Shown piece after piece: positions 1-6,510 of a DNA stretch of 6,547 nucleotides. The position numbers and the translations under genes were made by a program. Source of the DNA: Lachnospiraceae bacterium UBA1748 (GTDB lineage: Bacteria; Bacillota; Clostridia; Lachnospirales; Lachnospiraceae); assembly GCA_002314855.1 (NCBI GenBank), contig DCHQ01000004.1, positions 18,231 through 24,777 on the forward strand, given 5' to 3'. Numbering within the stretch: position 1 is the first letter of the stretch; every line of letters begins with the position of its first letter. A model generated the notes under the pieces. That model saw only the letters and a list, made by a program, of their open reading frames with translations, had not been told where the DNA came from and ran no database searches.

Positions 1-251
1 ACAGCATTCTGATGACCTCTGTTTCTACTTTGCGATATTCCTATAAAATGGTCATCTTCTTTTGATAATTTATTAATCAATGACCAAGTACTATCTTTAC
101 TACCATCATTAACATACATTATTCTGCTATTTTCAGAAATCAGTCCCATTTCTATCATATGATTTAATTCATCCAAAAACATAGGTGACGTAATTGGAAG
201 TACTTTTTCTTCATTGTAGCAGGGAATTATAATATATAGTATTGGTATCAT
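1..251 (-). CDS. Family 2 glycosyltransferase, GtrB/DPM1-like (partial, N-terminal 83 residues)
   Basis: The reading frame opens with ATG at 251 and stays open to the window edge, so only 83 N-terminal residues are seen. They begin MIPILYIIIPCYNEE, the first beta strand and nucleotide-binding start of a GT-A fold. They continue to YVNDGSKDSTW (residues 46-56) and end in SRNRGHQNA (75-83). This motif set is typical of the GtrB/CsbB/dolichol-phosphate-mannose-synthase group. Those enzymes move a sugar from a nucleotide donor to undecaprenyl phosphate at the inner face of the membrane, for decoration of wall polymers, O-antigen or lipids. Family members are usually about 300-330 residues with two C-terminal membrane helices; that part and the DxD region lie outside the window. 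The start is supported by AAAGGAG with AGGAG ending 7 bases upstream of the ATG. The gene follows the GH5 terminator and has its own promoter, so a shared role with the glycosidases is not implied. The family is clear; the exact sugar and acceptor are unknown. Confidence 0.88.
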   Translation of the reverse strand, partial: MIPILYIIIPCYNEEKVLPITSPMFLDELNHMIEMGLISENSRIMYVNDGSKDSTWSLINKLSKEDDHFIGISQSRNRGHQNA

Positions 252-327
252 TTCATTCTCCTTTGACTGATTATCAGGAATTCAATATATATTGCTTATC
301 AGTAACTTTTCTTATATGCAAGAAAAT

Positions 328-356
328 ATTATAACACATTATTAAGTTATTCAAAC
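328..356 (-). promoter_or_regulatory. Promoter of the GtrB-like glycosyltransferase gene
   Basis: On the minus strand a perfect -10 TATAAT (333-328) is preceded by TGT, giving an extended -10 (TGnTATAAT). A weak -35 in GTTTGAA lies 16-17 bases upstream, around 356-350. Transcription would start near 321 and leave a leader of about 70 bases before the ATG at 251. The leader region contains short dyads: TTTTCTT/AAGAAAA arms at 307-326, the palindrome CAATATATATTG at 283-294, and CTGATAATCAG near the ribosome binding site. They are AT-rich and may be chance. No known riboswitch was recognised. Confidence 0.6.
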
Positions 357-400
357 AATAAAATATCAGTTATTTACAAAAACCAATAGTTAGTTATAAT

Positions 401-440
401 AAAAAGCCCTCCTTACTGAATATCATCCAGCAAGAAGGGC
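401..440 (-). terminator. Rho-independent terminator of the GH5 gene
   Basis: Read on the minus strand, GCCCTTCTTGCTG (440-428) pairs with CAGTAAGGAGGGC (418-406). This makes a 13-bp stem with two G-T pairs and a 9-base loop, followed directly by five T residues (405-401). It starts 17 bases after the GH5 stop codon. There is no T tract on the other side, so it works in one direction only. It separates the glycosidase cluster from the glycosyltransferase gene. Confidence 0.93.
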
Positions 441-457
441 ATATATTACATCCTGAA

Positions 458-2848
458 TTATTCTGTTATAAGCTCAAATGTAATTGTGATATCCTTAAGT
501 CCAACAAGCTGAGTCTTGTCAAGGATTACTGGCTTACAAGCTGCCAGTGTAGCTGCATAGGTTCTTGCATCCTCAGGCATTTCATTTACCCACTCATTTA
601 CAAGGTTAACTCTTGTACACTTACCATCATCAGAGCTTGTGTATGGAACTGCTGTCATCTTAAGCTCTTCACCATTTGCAGTGATACTCTTAATCTTAAT
701 GATAGCATTTGGATAGAGAAGCTCGCAGTCTGCAATTGCAAGAGCTGCAAAGGTAAGACCATCGTTCTGTCCCTCAAACTCAAGGCTAACTGTGTACTCT
801 CCAGCTCCATTTACAACTACGTCATGGGCAATAATACCCTGAGTATTATCAGCTGGATTATATACATCACCAACACTGTAGGTTCCTGCGCCACCATTCC
901 ACATGATCCATGCAACTGGTGTTCCTGCCTCATAGGTCTCAACGTCTGGCCACATCTCAATAGCAGCCTCCTCATCGGCCTTAATACTAGCCTTTACCTT
1001 GTCAAGATATCCATCTCCTGCTGCTGACTCCTCAGCGTAACAACGTGATGTATAAAGCTCAAGTAATTCATCACTTATCATAGTAAGTGTGCTCTTATTT
1101 ACGAAATCGTTACGTCCCCAAAGAACTGGACAGTAGTTATTTACATCACAGAGATCAAGGAAATGTCTTGTGAACTCTGTTGTATTCTGCTTAAGTGTGC
1201 TGATTCCTGTGTCTGAATCATAAACTGGAAGTGCTGCGTACTCACCAATGATTACACCGTAGCCCTCATCTGTAAATCTCTTAAGCTTTTCAAGGTATGA
1301 GTCCATATCCTCATATTCCTTCTTAAGTCCCCATCTTGCATCCTTCTCAGAACCACAGTAGTTCCATGGTGTGTAATAATGAACTGATGTGAATAGCTTG
1401 CTCTTAGCTGTATCCTTTGGCATTACGAATCTGGCATCTACAGTCTTATCAATATCTGTGTTGTAACCAGCGATAAGAAGGAATCTGTCATCATTATTGC
1501 CGCCGCTGTTTCTGACAATGTCGATAAACTTCTGATTGATTTCATTTGTAAGCTTGTAGCACTCATCCTCAGATAATACTCCTGAATCTGGGCAAAGTGT
1601 ATTCGAATTAAGCGAATTACCAAGCTCCTCATTTGCTGACTCGAAGATTACCATATCTGAGTAATCCTTAAATCTGTCTGCAACCTGTGTCCAGATTGCC
1701 TCATACATATCCCATGCCTTCTCTACTGTAGCAGGTGTTGCGGAACCAAACATTCCCCACCATCCACCATCCCAGTGGTCATTTACAATAACGAACATCT
1801 CGTTATTGAGGGCATAATTTACGATTTCCTCAACTCTGTCTAAGTAAGCCACATTGATTGTGTAATCACCATTCTCATAATCCATCATATTTGTCCATGA
1901 AACTGGAACTCTGAGTGTATCAAAGCCACAATTCTTCATCGCCTTAATCATAGGCTCAGTTGTAACTGGCTGGCTCCAAAAAGTCTCATATGAAGAAACT
2001 GATGCGTTTGGTCCAAGTGTTGCATGACCATAAGCTTCCATTGTATTACCTAAGTTGTTACCATTTCCGAGGTACTTTGTAAGCTCAAGAGCTGTCATGT
2101 TTGTAAAGTCCATATCACTGAACTTTGCTGTATTAACATAGCCATTTGCAGAAGCAGAAGGCTGCTCTGTATCCTTCTTTGGATCTCCGTCAAAATCCAT
2201 ATTAGAAAGTGTAAAGGTTACTGAAATCTTTGTTGGATTTTTAACTGTTGTGAAGTTTGCAACGTGGTCTGAAGTTGCAGAAACCTCGTCAACCTTTGAA
2301 CCATCCCAGCCATTGATTGGATCATTTGTATCAAATACTCCTGAGGTCTTTATTGCTGACTTTGGTTCCTTCATATTGATAGTAAGCTCAGTATCATCAA
2401 CAACAACCTTATCGTACATGATATCGCATCCATAAACCTTAGATGCCTCTCCGTTCTTTGAGCCCATATCAAGAATATAAATAGCTGTAAGGTTTGTTAA
2501 GCTTGATACCCCAAGCTTTGTTGCTTCCTCTGAAAGGTCCTTTGAACAGTCAAAGGAAAGTGTGTACTGACCATCCTTTGAAACCTTGATTGACTCACCA
2601 GCTTCATTTGCAAAGTAGCCATGGTCACCATCATTGTAGTATACATTGAGAGCAAGCTCTATGTAATTATCTCCTACAACCTCCTCTGTGGTAGCTTCAG
2701 TTGCTTCTGTACTCTCAGCTCCTTGTGTGCTTGCATCAGTACTTGACTCAGATGAGCCCTCATCCTTCTTGCCACAGCCAGTTGCAAGAAGAGTAAACAT
2801 CATACAAAGCGCAAGAAAAAGCGACAGAATTTTTCTCTTTTTTGGCAT
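458..2848 (-). CDS. GH5 family glycoside hydrolase, cell-surface lipoprotein (endo-beta-glucanase type) with flanking beta-sandwich modules
   Basis: This 796-residue protein starts with a lipoprotein signal: basic MPKKRK, a hydrophobic stretch, then LLATGC with the lipidated Cys25. A Ser/Thr/Glu linker follows (about 31-58) and should hold the enzyme off the membrane on the outer face. Residues about 240-605 form a GH5 (clan A, TIM barrel) catalytic domain: NLGNTMEAYG (265-274), TLRVPVSW with Arg313, NDHWDGGWW (356-364), the acid/base Glu407 in FESANEE, SVHYYTPW (488-495), and the nucleophile Glu536 in VIIGEYAA. The retaining mechanism is known for the family. The likely substrate is a beta-1,4-linked glucan, xyloglucan or mixed-linkage glucan. 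The motifs look closest to subfamily 4, but this is not certain. The usual Pro after the acid/base Glu is replaced by Glu408. Modules at about 62-217 and 645-794 resemble each other and may bind carbohydrate; neither was assigned to a known family. GGAGGG ends 9 bases before the ATG. The gene may be read from its own promoter and by readthrough from upstream, and it ends in a strong terminator. Confidence 0.92.
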   Translation of the reverse strand: MPKKRKILSLFLALCMMFTLLATGCGKKDEGSSESSTDASTQGAESTEATEATTEEVVGDNYIELALNVYYNDGDHGYFANEAGESIKVSKDGQYTLSFDCSKDLSEEATKLGVSSLTNLTAIYILDMGSKNGEASKVYGCDIMYDKVVVDDTELTINMKEPKSAIKTSGVFDTNDPINGWDGSKVDEVSATSDHVANFTTVKNPTKISVTFTLSNMDFDGDPKKDTEQPSASANGYVNTAKFSDMDFTNMTALELTKYLGNGNNLGNTMEAYGHATLGPNASVSSYETFWSQPVTTEPMIKAMKNCGFDTLRVPVSWTNMMDYENGDYTINVAYLDRVEEIVNYALNNEMFVIVNDHWDGGWWGMFGSATPATVEKAWDMYEAIWTQVADRFKDYSDMVIFESANEELGNSLNSNTLCPDSGVLSEDECYKLTNEINQKFIDIVRNSGGNNDDRFLLIAGYNTDIDKTVDARFVMPKDTAKSKLFTSVHYYTPWNYCGSEKDARWGLKKEYEDMDSYLEKLKRFTDEGYGVIIGEYAALPVYDSDTGISTLKQNTTEFTRHFLDLCDVNNYCPVLWGRNDFVNKSTLTMISDELLELYTSRCYAEESAAGDGYLDKVKASIKADEEAAIEMWPDVETYEAGTPVAWIMWNGGAGTYSVGDVYNPADNTQGIIAHDVVVNGAGEYTVSLEFEGQNDGLTFAALAIADCELLYPNAIIKIKSITANGEELKMTAVPYTSSDDGKCTRVNLVNEWVNEMPEDARTYAATLAACKPVILDKTQLVGLKDITITFELITE

Positions 2849-2920
2849 AAAAATGTTCCCTCCATTATAATTTTTACAGCAATCCTTAATGAACTATATG
2901 CTCATACCTCGCCCACTGTA

Positions 2921-2949
2921 ATTCTATAACTGAATTTTATACGAAACAA
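2921..2949 (-). promoter_or_regulatory. Candidate promoter of the GH5 lipoprotein gene
   Basis: On the minus strand TTGTTT (2949-2944) and TAGAAT (2926-2921) are separated by exactly 17 bases. The -10 matches consensus at five of six positions, while the -35 matches only in TTG. Transcription would start near 2915, leaving a leader of about 65 bases before the ATG at 2848. A perfect TATAAT lies at 2869-2864 but touches the ribosome binding site, so it is not a credible promoter for this gene. The weak -35 would suit a regulated promoter. Confidence 0.42.
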
Positions 2950-2959
2950 ATATATTTCG
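2942..2959. repeat. Inverted repeat over the GH5 -35 region, possible operator
   Basis: CGAAA (2942-2946) and TTTCG (2955-2959) form an inverted repeat with an 8-base spacer, 18 bases in all. It covers the proposed -35 of the GH5 gene, so a protein bound here could block or alter RNA polymerase binding. The arms are short and the surroundings AT-rich, so chance is possible. It does not share the centre of the GAAACGTTTC site before the GH31 gene. Confidence 0.28.
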
Positions 2960-2995
2960 ATACCTTAATAATTTGCATACTTTACCCTAAAATAA

Positions 2996-4369
2996 CTACC
3001 ACTTGCGCTGCATTTCGGTCCAATTACCGCCCGGTTCAAAGGCACTGTTTGAACCAAGTGTATCACCAAGTCCATTTGAGTAGGCTCTATCGTAGGCAAC
3101 CGAAACCTCAGTCTCCGTTCCGTCCTCCCTTATGTAGGTATTAACTCCTCTAATTGCCTCAGAAAACTTATCTGCAGAGCTTGAGCCATAAGAGGACTGA
3201 TGTGAGCTTGCCATAACCTGTGCATGGTGTGAGTTACTTCTATCCCACCAGGCCTGATTAGCCCTGTCAAAGGCTGCCTGTCTGTCTCTGTTAATCTGCT
3301 GCCAGGTCTGAAACTGTCTGTTCATCTGATTAATCTGATTCTGAGTATGATTTGCGATATTCTGAAGAATCTGAGACTGCATATCAAAGCTTCTTTCCTT
3401 AATTCCTCTGTCAATTCTAAAGGTCGAACAGAAATCCGTAAATGCACCGGAAAATGCCTCCTCAAACTGGTCAGGAAGAGCCTGCAGTATAAACACTCCG
3501 TCACTCATCCAGTCAATAACAGAATTAGTTGGCATATCATTAAAGGCTCCACTCTGAGGTTTATTCTGTCCACCCTGCTGACCTGCTTTATTAAACAGAC
3601 TTCCAAGTAAGCCAAAGCCCGGCATCATTCCACCGTACATTCCGCCCATATCAAGGGCCGAAAGATGATATCTGTTTCCCTTTACAAGGGTTGAGAGAGC
3701 CACTCTGTAGCTAATATTGTTACAGAGAATATCATAGACCATACAAACACCGTCCAGATATATTCCCTCATCTCTTACCTGACTGAAATCATTGTTGGTA
3801 TTTCTCACCTTCTCAAGCTCTATGCTTTGTCTAAAATTGGCTGCAACCTCATTATAGTCAATCGGCTCATAGAGGGGCATATTTCTCTCGCCCACATATC
3901 TTATCCCTGTTGCCTTCTGCTGACTCGCATACATATTGGCATACTGATTCAAATACTCTCTAACCTCCAGAAAGTCCTTGTAATGAATATTTGACACCTG
4001 CTCCATACCTTTTGAGTACATACTGTTCATAATTGGACATTTTGATCTGTCCGTGTAAGACTCACCAATAAAATAGGACATGACATTTCCCTTGTCATTA
4101 TAAGCCGATGCACTCACTCCAATTGGATAGGTGTAGCTTGAAATATTAGGCATAATATAACCAGCTGCTGTATAGCCAAATGGCACCTTAACACTTCCAA
4201 CCGTAACCCCTGTAGACTTATCAATAAGAGTAACTGAGCCATCCTGGTTTACATTTCTCTTTCTGATATGAATTGTGCTGTTACAAAATCTGCAGGTACT
4301 AAACTCACCAAGTCCCTTGATATCAATGTCACCACCGCAGGCAGGACACTTTACTAATTCAATATCCAT
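2996..4369 (-). CDS. Zinc-ribbon protein of unknown function with Gly/Met-rich and Gln/Asn-rich regions
   Basis: The function is not recognised. From the ATG at 4369 the protein has 457 residues. An N-terminal zinc ribbon has Cys8-x2-Cys11 (CPACGG) and Cys26-x2-Cys29 (CRFC). Residues about 40-235 look like a mixed alpha/beta soluble domain with no motif I can name. Residues 241-270 are rich in Gly, Met and Gln. Residues about 330-380 are a Gln/Asn/Arg-rich, probably helical stretch. The end (about 400-457) carries YIREDGTETEV, DRAYSNGLGD and a closing GGNWTEMQRKW. From memory, similar tails occur in other bacterial proteins of unknown function. There is no signal peptide or membrane helix, so it is probably cytoplasmic; the ribbon may bind nucleic acid or a protein, or be structural. 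An in-frame ATG at 4381 would add MEVC, but the GGAGG site lies inside those codons, so 4369 is preferred. The gene starts 18 bases after the GH31 stop, so the two are probably co-transcribed. No terminator follows it. Confidence 0.85.
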   Translation of the reverse strand: MDIELVKCPACGGDIDIKGLGEFSTCRFCNSTIHIRKRNVNQDGSVTLIDKSTGVTVGSVKVPFGYTAAGYIMPNISSYTYPIGVSASAYNDKGNVMSYFIGESYTDRSKCPIMNSMYSKGMEQVSNIHYKDFLEVREYLNQYANMYASQQKATGIRYVGERNMPLYEPIDYNEVAANFRQSIELEKVRNTNNDFSQVRDEGIYLDGVCMVYDILCNNISYRVALSTLVKGNRYHLSALDMGGMYGGMMPGFGLLGSLFNKAGQQGGQNKPQSGAFNDMPTNSVIDWMSDGVFILQALPDQFEEAFSGAFTDFCSTFRIDRGIKERSFDMQSQILQNIANHTQNQINQMNRQFQTWQQINRDRQAAFDRANQAWWDRSNSHHAQVMASSHQSSYGSSSADKFSEAIRGVNTYIREDGTETEVSVAYDRAYSNGLGDTLGSNSAFEPGGNWTEMQRKW

Positions 4370-4374
4370 ACATA

Positions 4375-4379
4375 CCTCC
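4375..4379 (-). promoter_or_regulatory. Ribosome binding site that decides the zinc-ribbon gene start
   Basis: GGAGG on the minus strand lies 5 bases before the ATG at 4369-4367. The in-frame ATG at 4381-4379 shares a base with this site and has only a weak AGG upstream of it. The sequence therefore favours initiation at MDIELVK rather than MEVCMDIELVK. The site lies just past the GH31 stop at 4388, as expected for genes translated from one mRNA. Confidence 0.72.
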
Positions 4380-4387
4380 ATAAAAAC

Positions 4388-6412
4388 CTAAATACTTCTA
4401 ATCTCTACCCTTCCATTTCTCGAAACTCCATCATCCATATAGTATTCATATTCCATAGCTTTATCTGAATAGCTAATAACAGTGGGTTCATTAAAATCGA
4501 TATCTCCTACCGTCTGATGCTTCTTCATACTCAGAGGAAGCTTCCTGTCCTTTCTAAGGAATATAAGCACCTCACTCTTATCAGCCCATATATAATGATG
4601 TCCCTTCTCAAGATACTCCTCATCATAGTCATCATAGGCTCTGAATCTGAGAAGCAGCATATTTTCCGGAAGATACACATACCTTCCTGTCTTATTTTGC
4701 TCGTATACTGGCGCAATCATGAGATTATCACCAACCATAAGCTGGTCCTCAACCTCTCTTGCAATTTCATCCATAGGATATACCATATGAAGAGTTTTAA
4801 AATACACTCCATCATTATTGACTGCCTTAAGATATTCACTGTAAATATACGGAAGCAGCATATACCTAAGACCTATTATATTCGAAAAGGTCCTTGTATC
4901 ATCAAACTGATACGCTTCCTTAAGTCTTGTTCCAAGTGCAGAGTGATTACGCATTAGCGGTGTGAAAATTCCAAATTCAAGCCACCTGAGCATTAGCTCT
5001 TCATTTGTGTCTGTTCCAAAGCCACCCAAATCTGCTCCACTATAGATAAATCCGCACATATTTAAGGATGGCATCATTTTTATATTTAATAATAGATGTG
5101 ACCACCAGGCTTTATTATCTCCCGTCCATATGCCACCATATCTATGCATTCCAATATATGATGATCTTGAGAATAAAAGCATTCTCTTATCCGGACTAAT
5201 CCTCTCTAAGGCCTCTCCTGCAGCTCTTGTCATATTGAAGCCATACAGGTTATGAACCTTATCATGACATATTCTTCCCATGTAAGTATTATGATATATA
5301 CTGCTATAATCCTCATTATTATTGCTGATGGAAGAAGAAGCACCAGTCATATCCCAGAATTCCTCAAGGCTTAGATTATAGTTGCCTTTATACCTTTCGA
5401 CCTTATCATAAAGCTTGTCTAATCCACGCTTTGTATAGAAGAGAGCCGGCTCATTCATATCGTTCCAAAAGCCCTCAATTCCAAGACTTGTCAGCCTCTC
5501 ATACTTTGCGCCAAACCACTCCCTTACCTCGGGTCTTAATACATCTGGAAAATGAGAAATTCCCGGCCATACTGCAGCCTCAAAAACCTCTCCCTCCTCA
5601 TTTTCACAAAAATAGTCTTTATCTAATCCTTCCTCATCAATGTCGTAGCCTTCCTTTTTCTTCACCCCGGCATCAATAATTGGAACAAGGTATATGCCCT
5701 CCTCCTTTAGTTCCCTTGATAAACCGCTTAAATCAGGAAATGCCTCTTTATTTACAGTAAAATCCATATACGAATCCATATAATCAATATCAAGATAAAT
5801 CATATCGAGAGGAATACTATTCTCCTTATGCTTCCTTGCTATCTCTCTGACTGAGGCCTCGTCCGGATAACTCCACCTTGACTGTCCGTAGCCAAAGGCC
5901 CATCTTGGTGGAATATAGCTTTTTCCGGTCATCCTTCTAAACTGACTGACTATACTAACCAGAGCATCGTCTACGTCCTCTGGCTCAATCAGATACAGTT
6001 CAAAATCCATATCCTCGAAGGTTATTCTAAGCTCATCCGTATGGGTAAAACCAATATCAAATCTTAGTTTTCCAGGATAGTCGATAAATATACCTATAGT
6101 ATTTAATCCCTCTCCCAATACATAATCTTCAGCCACAATAAAATTGTGTGACCCATATAGTGAAACCTTATCCTCCTGATGATGAGGATCATCAGAATTA
6201 TTGCTTACATAAACATTACCTCTCTTATTAATACCGTGCATATTCTCACCGAGTCCAAATACCATGGTACGTTCTGCCATTCGGATAGAAAGCCCATTTT
6301 CTAAAATATTAATTCCTGCTCCTATGACATCATCAGTTCCTTCTTCAGCTTTTAATTCACTGACTACTGCCTCAGTATCAAACGGTTTGCCAAATCTATA
6401 CTTTTTTACCAT
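4388..6412 (-). CDS. GH31 alpha-glucosidase, probably alpha-1,6-preferring (isomaltase type), cytoplasmic
   Basis: This complete 674-residue enzyme removes terminal alpha-linked glucose with retention. Its N-terminal beta-sandwich carries VFGLGENMHGINKRG (51-65) and NNSDDP (71-76), a loop that reaches the active site in relatives. The barrel has WAFGYGQSRWSY (171-182), IYLDIDYM (205-212), the nucleophile Asp318 in GFWNDMNEP, the acid/base Asp432 in YGGIWTGDN, and His490 in MRNHSALGTR. A C-terminal beta-sandwich ends with YYMDDG. From memory it aligns nearly end to end with the Blautia (Ruminococcus) obeum alpha-glucosidase Ro-alphaG1. There Trp169 favours alpha-1,6 over alpha-1,4 bonds; the matching residue here is Trp180, so isomaltose or isomalto-oligosaccharides are the inferred substrates. 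There is no signal peptide, so substrates must be imported. AAGGG lies 7 bases before the ATG. It is the first gene of a likely operon with the zinc-ribbon gene. A promoter and an operator-like palindrome lie upstream. Confidence 0.95.
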   Translation of the reverse strand: MVKKYRFGKPFDTEAVVSELKAEEGTDDVIGAGINILENGLSIRMAERTMVFGLGENMHGINKRGNVYVSNNSDDPHHQEDKVSLYGSHNFIVAEDYVLGEGLNTIGIFIDYPGKLRFDIGFTHTDELRITFEDMDFELYLIEPEDVDDALVSIVSQFRRMTGKSYIPPRWAFGYGQSRWSYPDEASVREIARKHKENSIPLDMIYLDIDYMDSYMDFTVNKEAFPDLSGLSRELKEEGIYLVPIIDAGVKKKEGYDIDEEGLDKDYFCENEEGEVFEAAVWPGISHFPDVLRPEVREWFGAKYERLTSLGIEGFWNDMNEPALFYTKRGLDKLYDKVERYKGNYNLSLEEFWDMTGASSSISNNNEDYSSIYHNTYMGRICHDKVHNLYGFNMTRAAGEALERISPDKRMLLFSRSSYIGMHRYGGIWTGDNKAWWSHLLLNIKMMPSLNMCGFIYSGADLGGFGTDTNEELMLRWLEFGIFTPLMRNHSALGTRLKEAYQFDDTRTFSNIIGLRYMLLPYIYSEYLKAVNNDGVYFKTLHMVYPMDEIAREVEDQLMVGDNLMIAPVYEQNKTGRYVYLPENMLLLRFRAYDDYDEEYLEKGHHYIWADKSEVLIFLRKDRKLPLSMKKHQTVGDIDFNEPTVISYSDKAMEYEYYMDDGVSRNGRVEIRSI

Positions 6413-6460
6413 ATTATTACCCTTTTCATTAATAAATGTTGCTTACAGCTTCCGTGACTG

Positions 6461-6470
6461 GAAACGTTTC
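6461..6470. promoter_or_regulatory. Operator-like palindrome GAAACGTTTC before the GH31 gene (LacI/CcpA-family type)
   Basis: GAAACGTTTC is a perfect 10-base palindrome with the central CG typical of LacI-family sugar regulators and related to the CcpA cre site. It does not fit the full 14-base cre consensus at its outer positions, so a local LacI-type regulator is at least as likely as CcpA. It begins about 11 bases after the proposed -10 and lies roughly at +5 to +15, a position suited to repression that is relieved by a sugar. No regulator gene is inside the window. Confidence 0.6.
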
Positions 6471-6481
6471 TTATATTATTT

Positions 6482-6510
6482 ATATTAATTCCATACTGAA
6501 ATATAGTCAA
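6482..6510 (-). promoter_or_regulatory. Promoter of the GH31/zinc-ribbon operon
   Basis: On the minus strand TTGACT (6510-6505) matches the -35 consensus at five positions and is followed after exactly 17 bases by TAATAT (6487-6482), a weaker -10. Transcription would begin near 6475, giving a leader of about 60 bases before the ATG at 6412. The operator-like GAAACGTTTC lies just inside the transcript. A second ATATTA at 6473-6478 has no good -35 partner. Confidence 0.55.

Noticed and set aside
824..1027. Small plus-strand open frames inside GH5, the zinc-ribbon gene and GH31
   Set aside because: They are antisense to clearly coding sequence and their translations are unlike any family I know, as expected for frame shadows.
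2864..2869. Perfect TATAAT on the minus strand before the GH5 gene
   Set aside because: It touches the GGAGGG ribosome binding site, so a transcript starting from it would lack that site.
2870..2925. TTACAG/CTGTAA arms in the GH5 leader as a riboswitch or attenuator
   Set aside because: Only 6 bp pair across a 36-base loop, with no T tract or alternative stem.
2961..2995. Search for a terminator after the zinc-ribbon gene
   Set aside because: No stable stem followed by a T tract could be found on the minus strand in this gap.
4517..4957. Plus-strand open frame of 146 codons
   Set aside because: It lies wholly inside the GH31 gene, whose protein is strongly conserved, and its product has no recognisable motif. 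No convincing ribosome binding site was seen.
6457..6470. TGGAAACGTTTC region as a true CcpA cre site
   Set aside because: The outer positions miss the 14-base cre consensus at several points; only the inner palindrome is convincing, so a general LacI-family call is safer.
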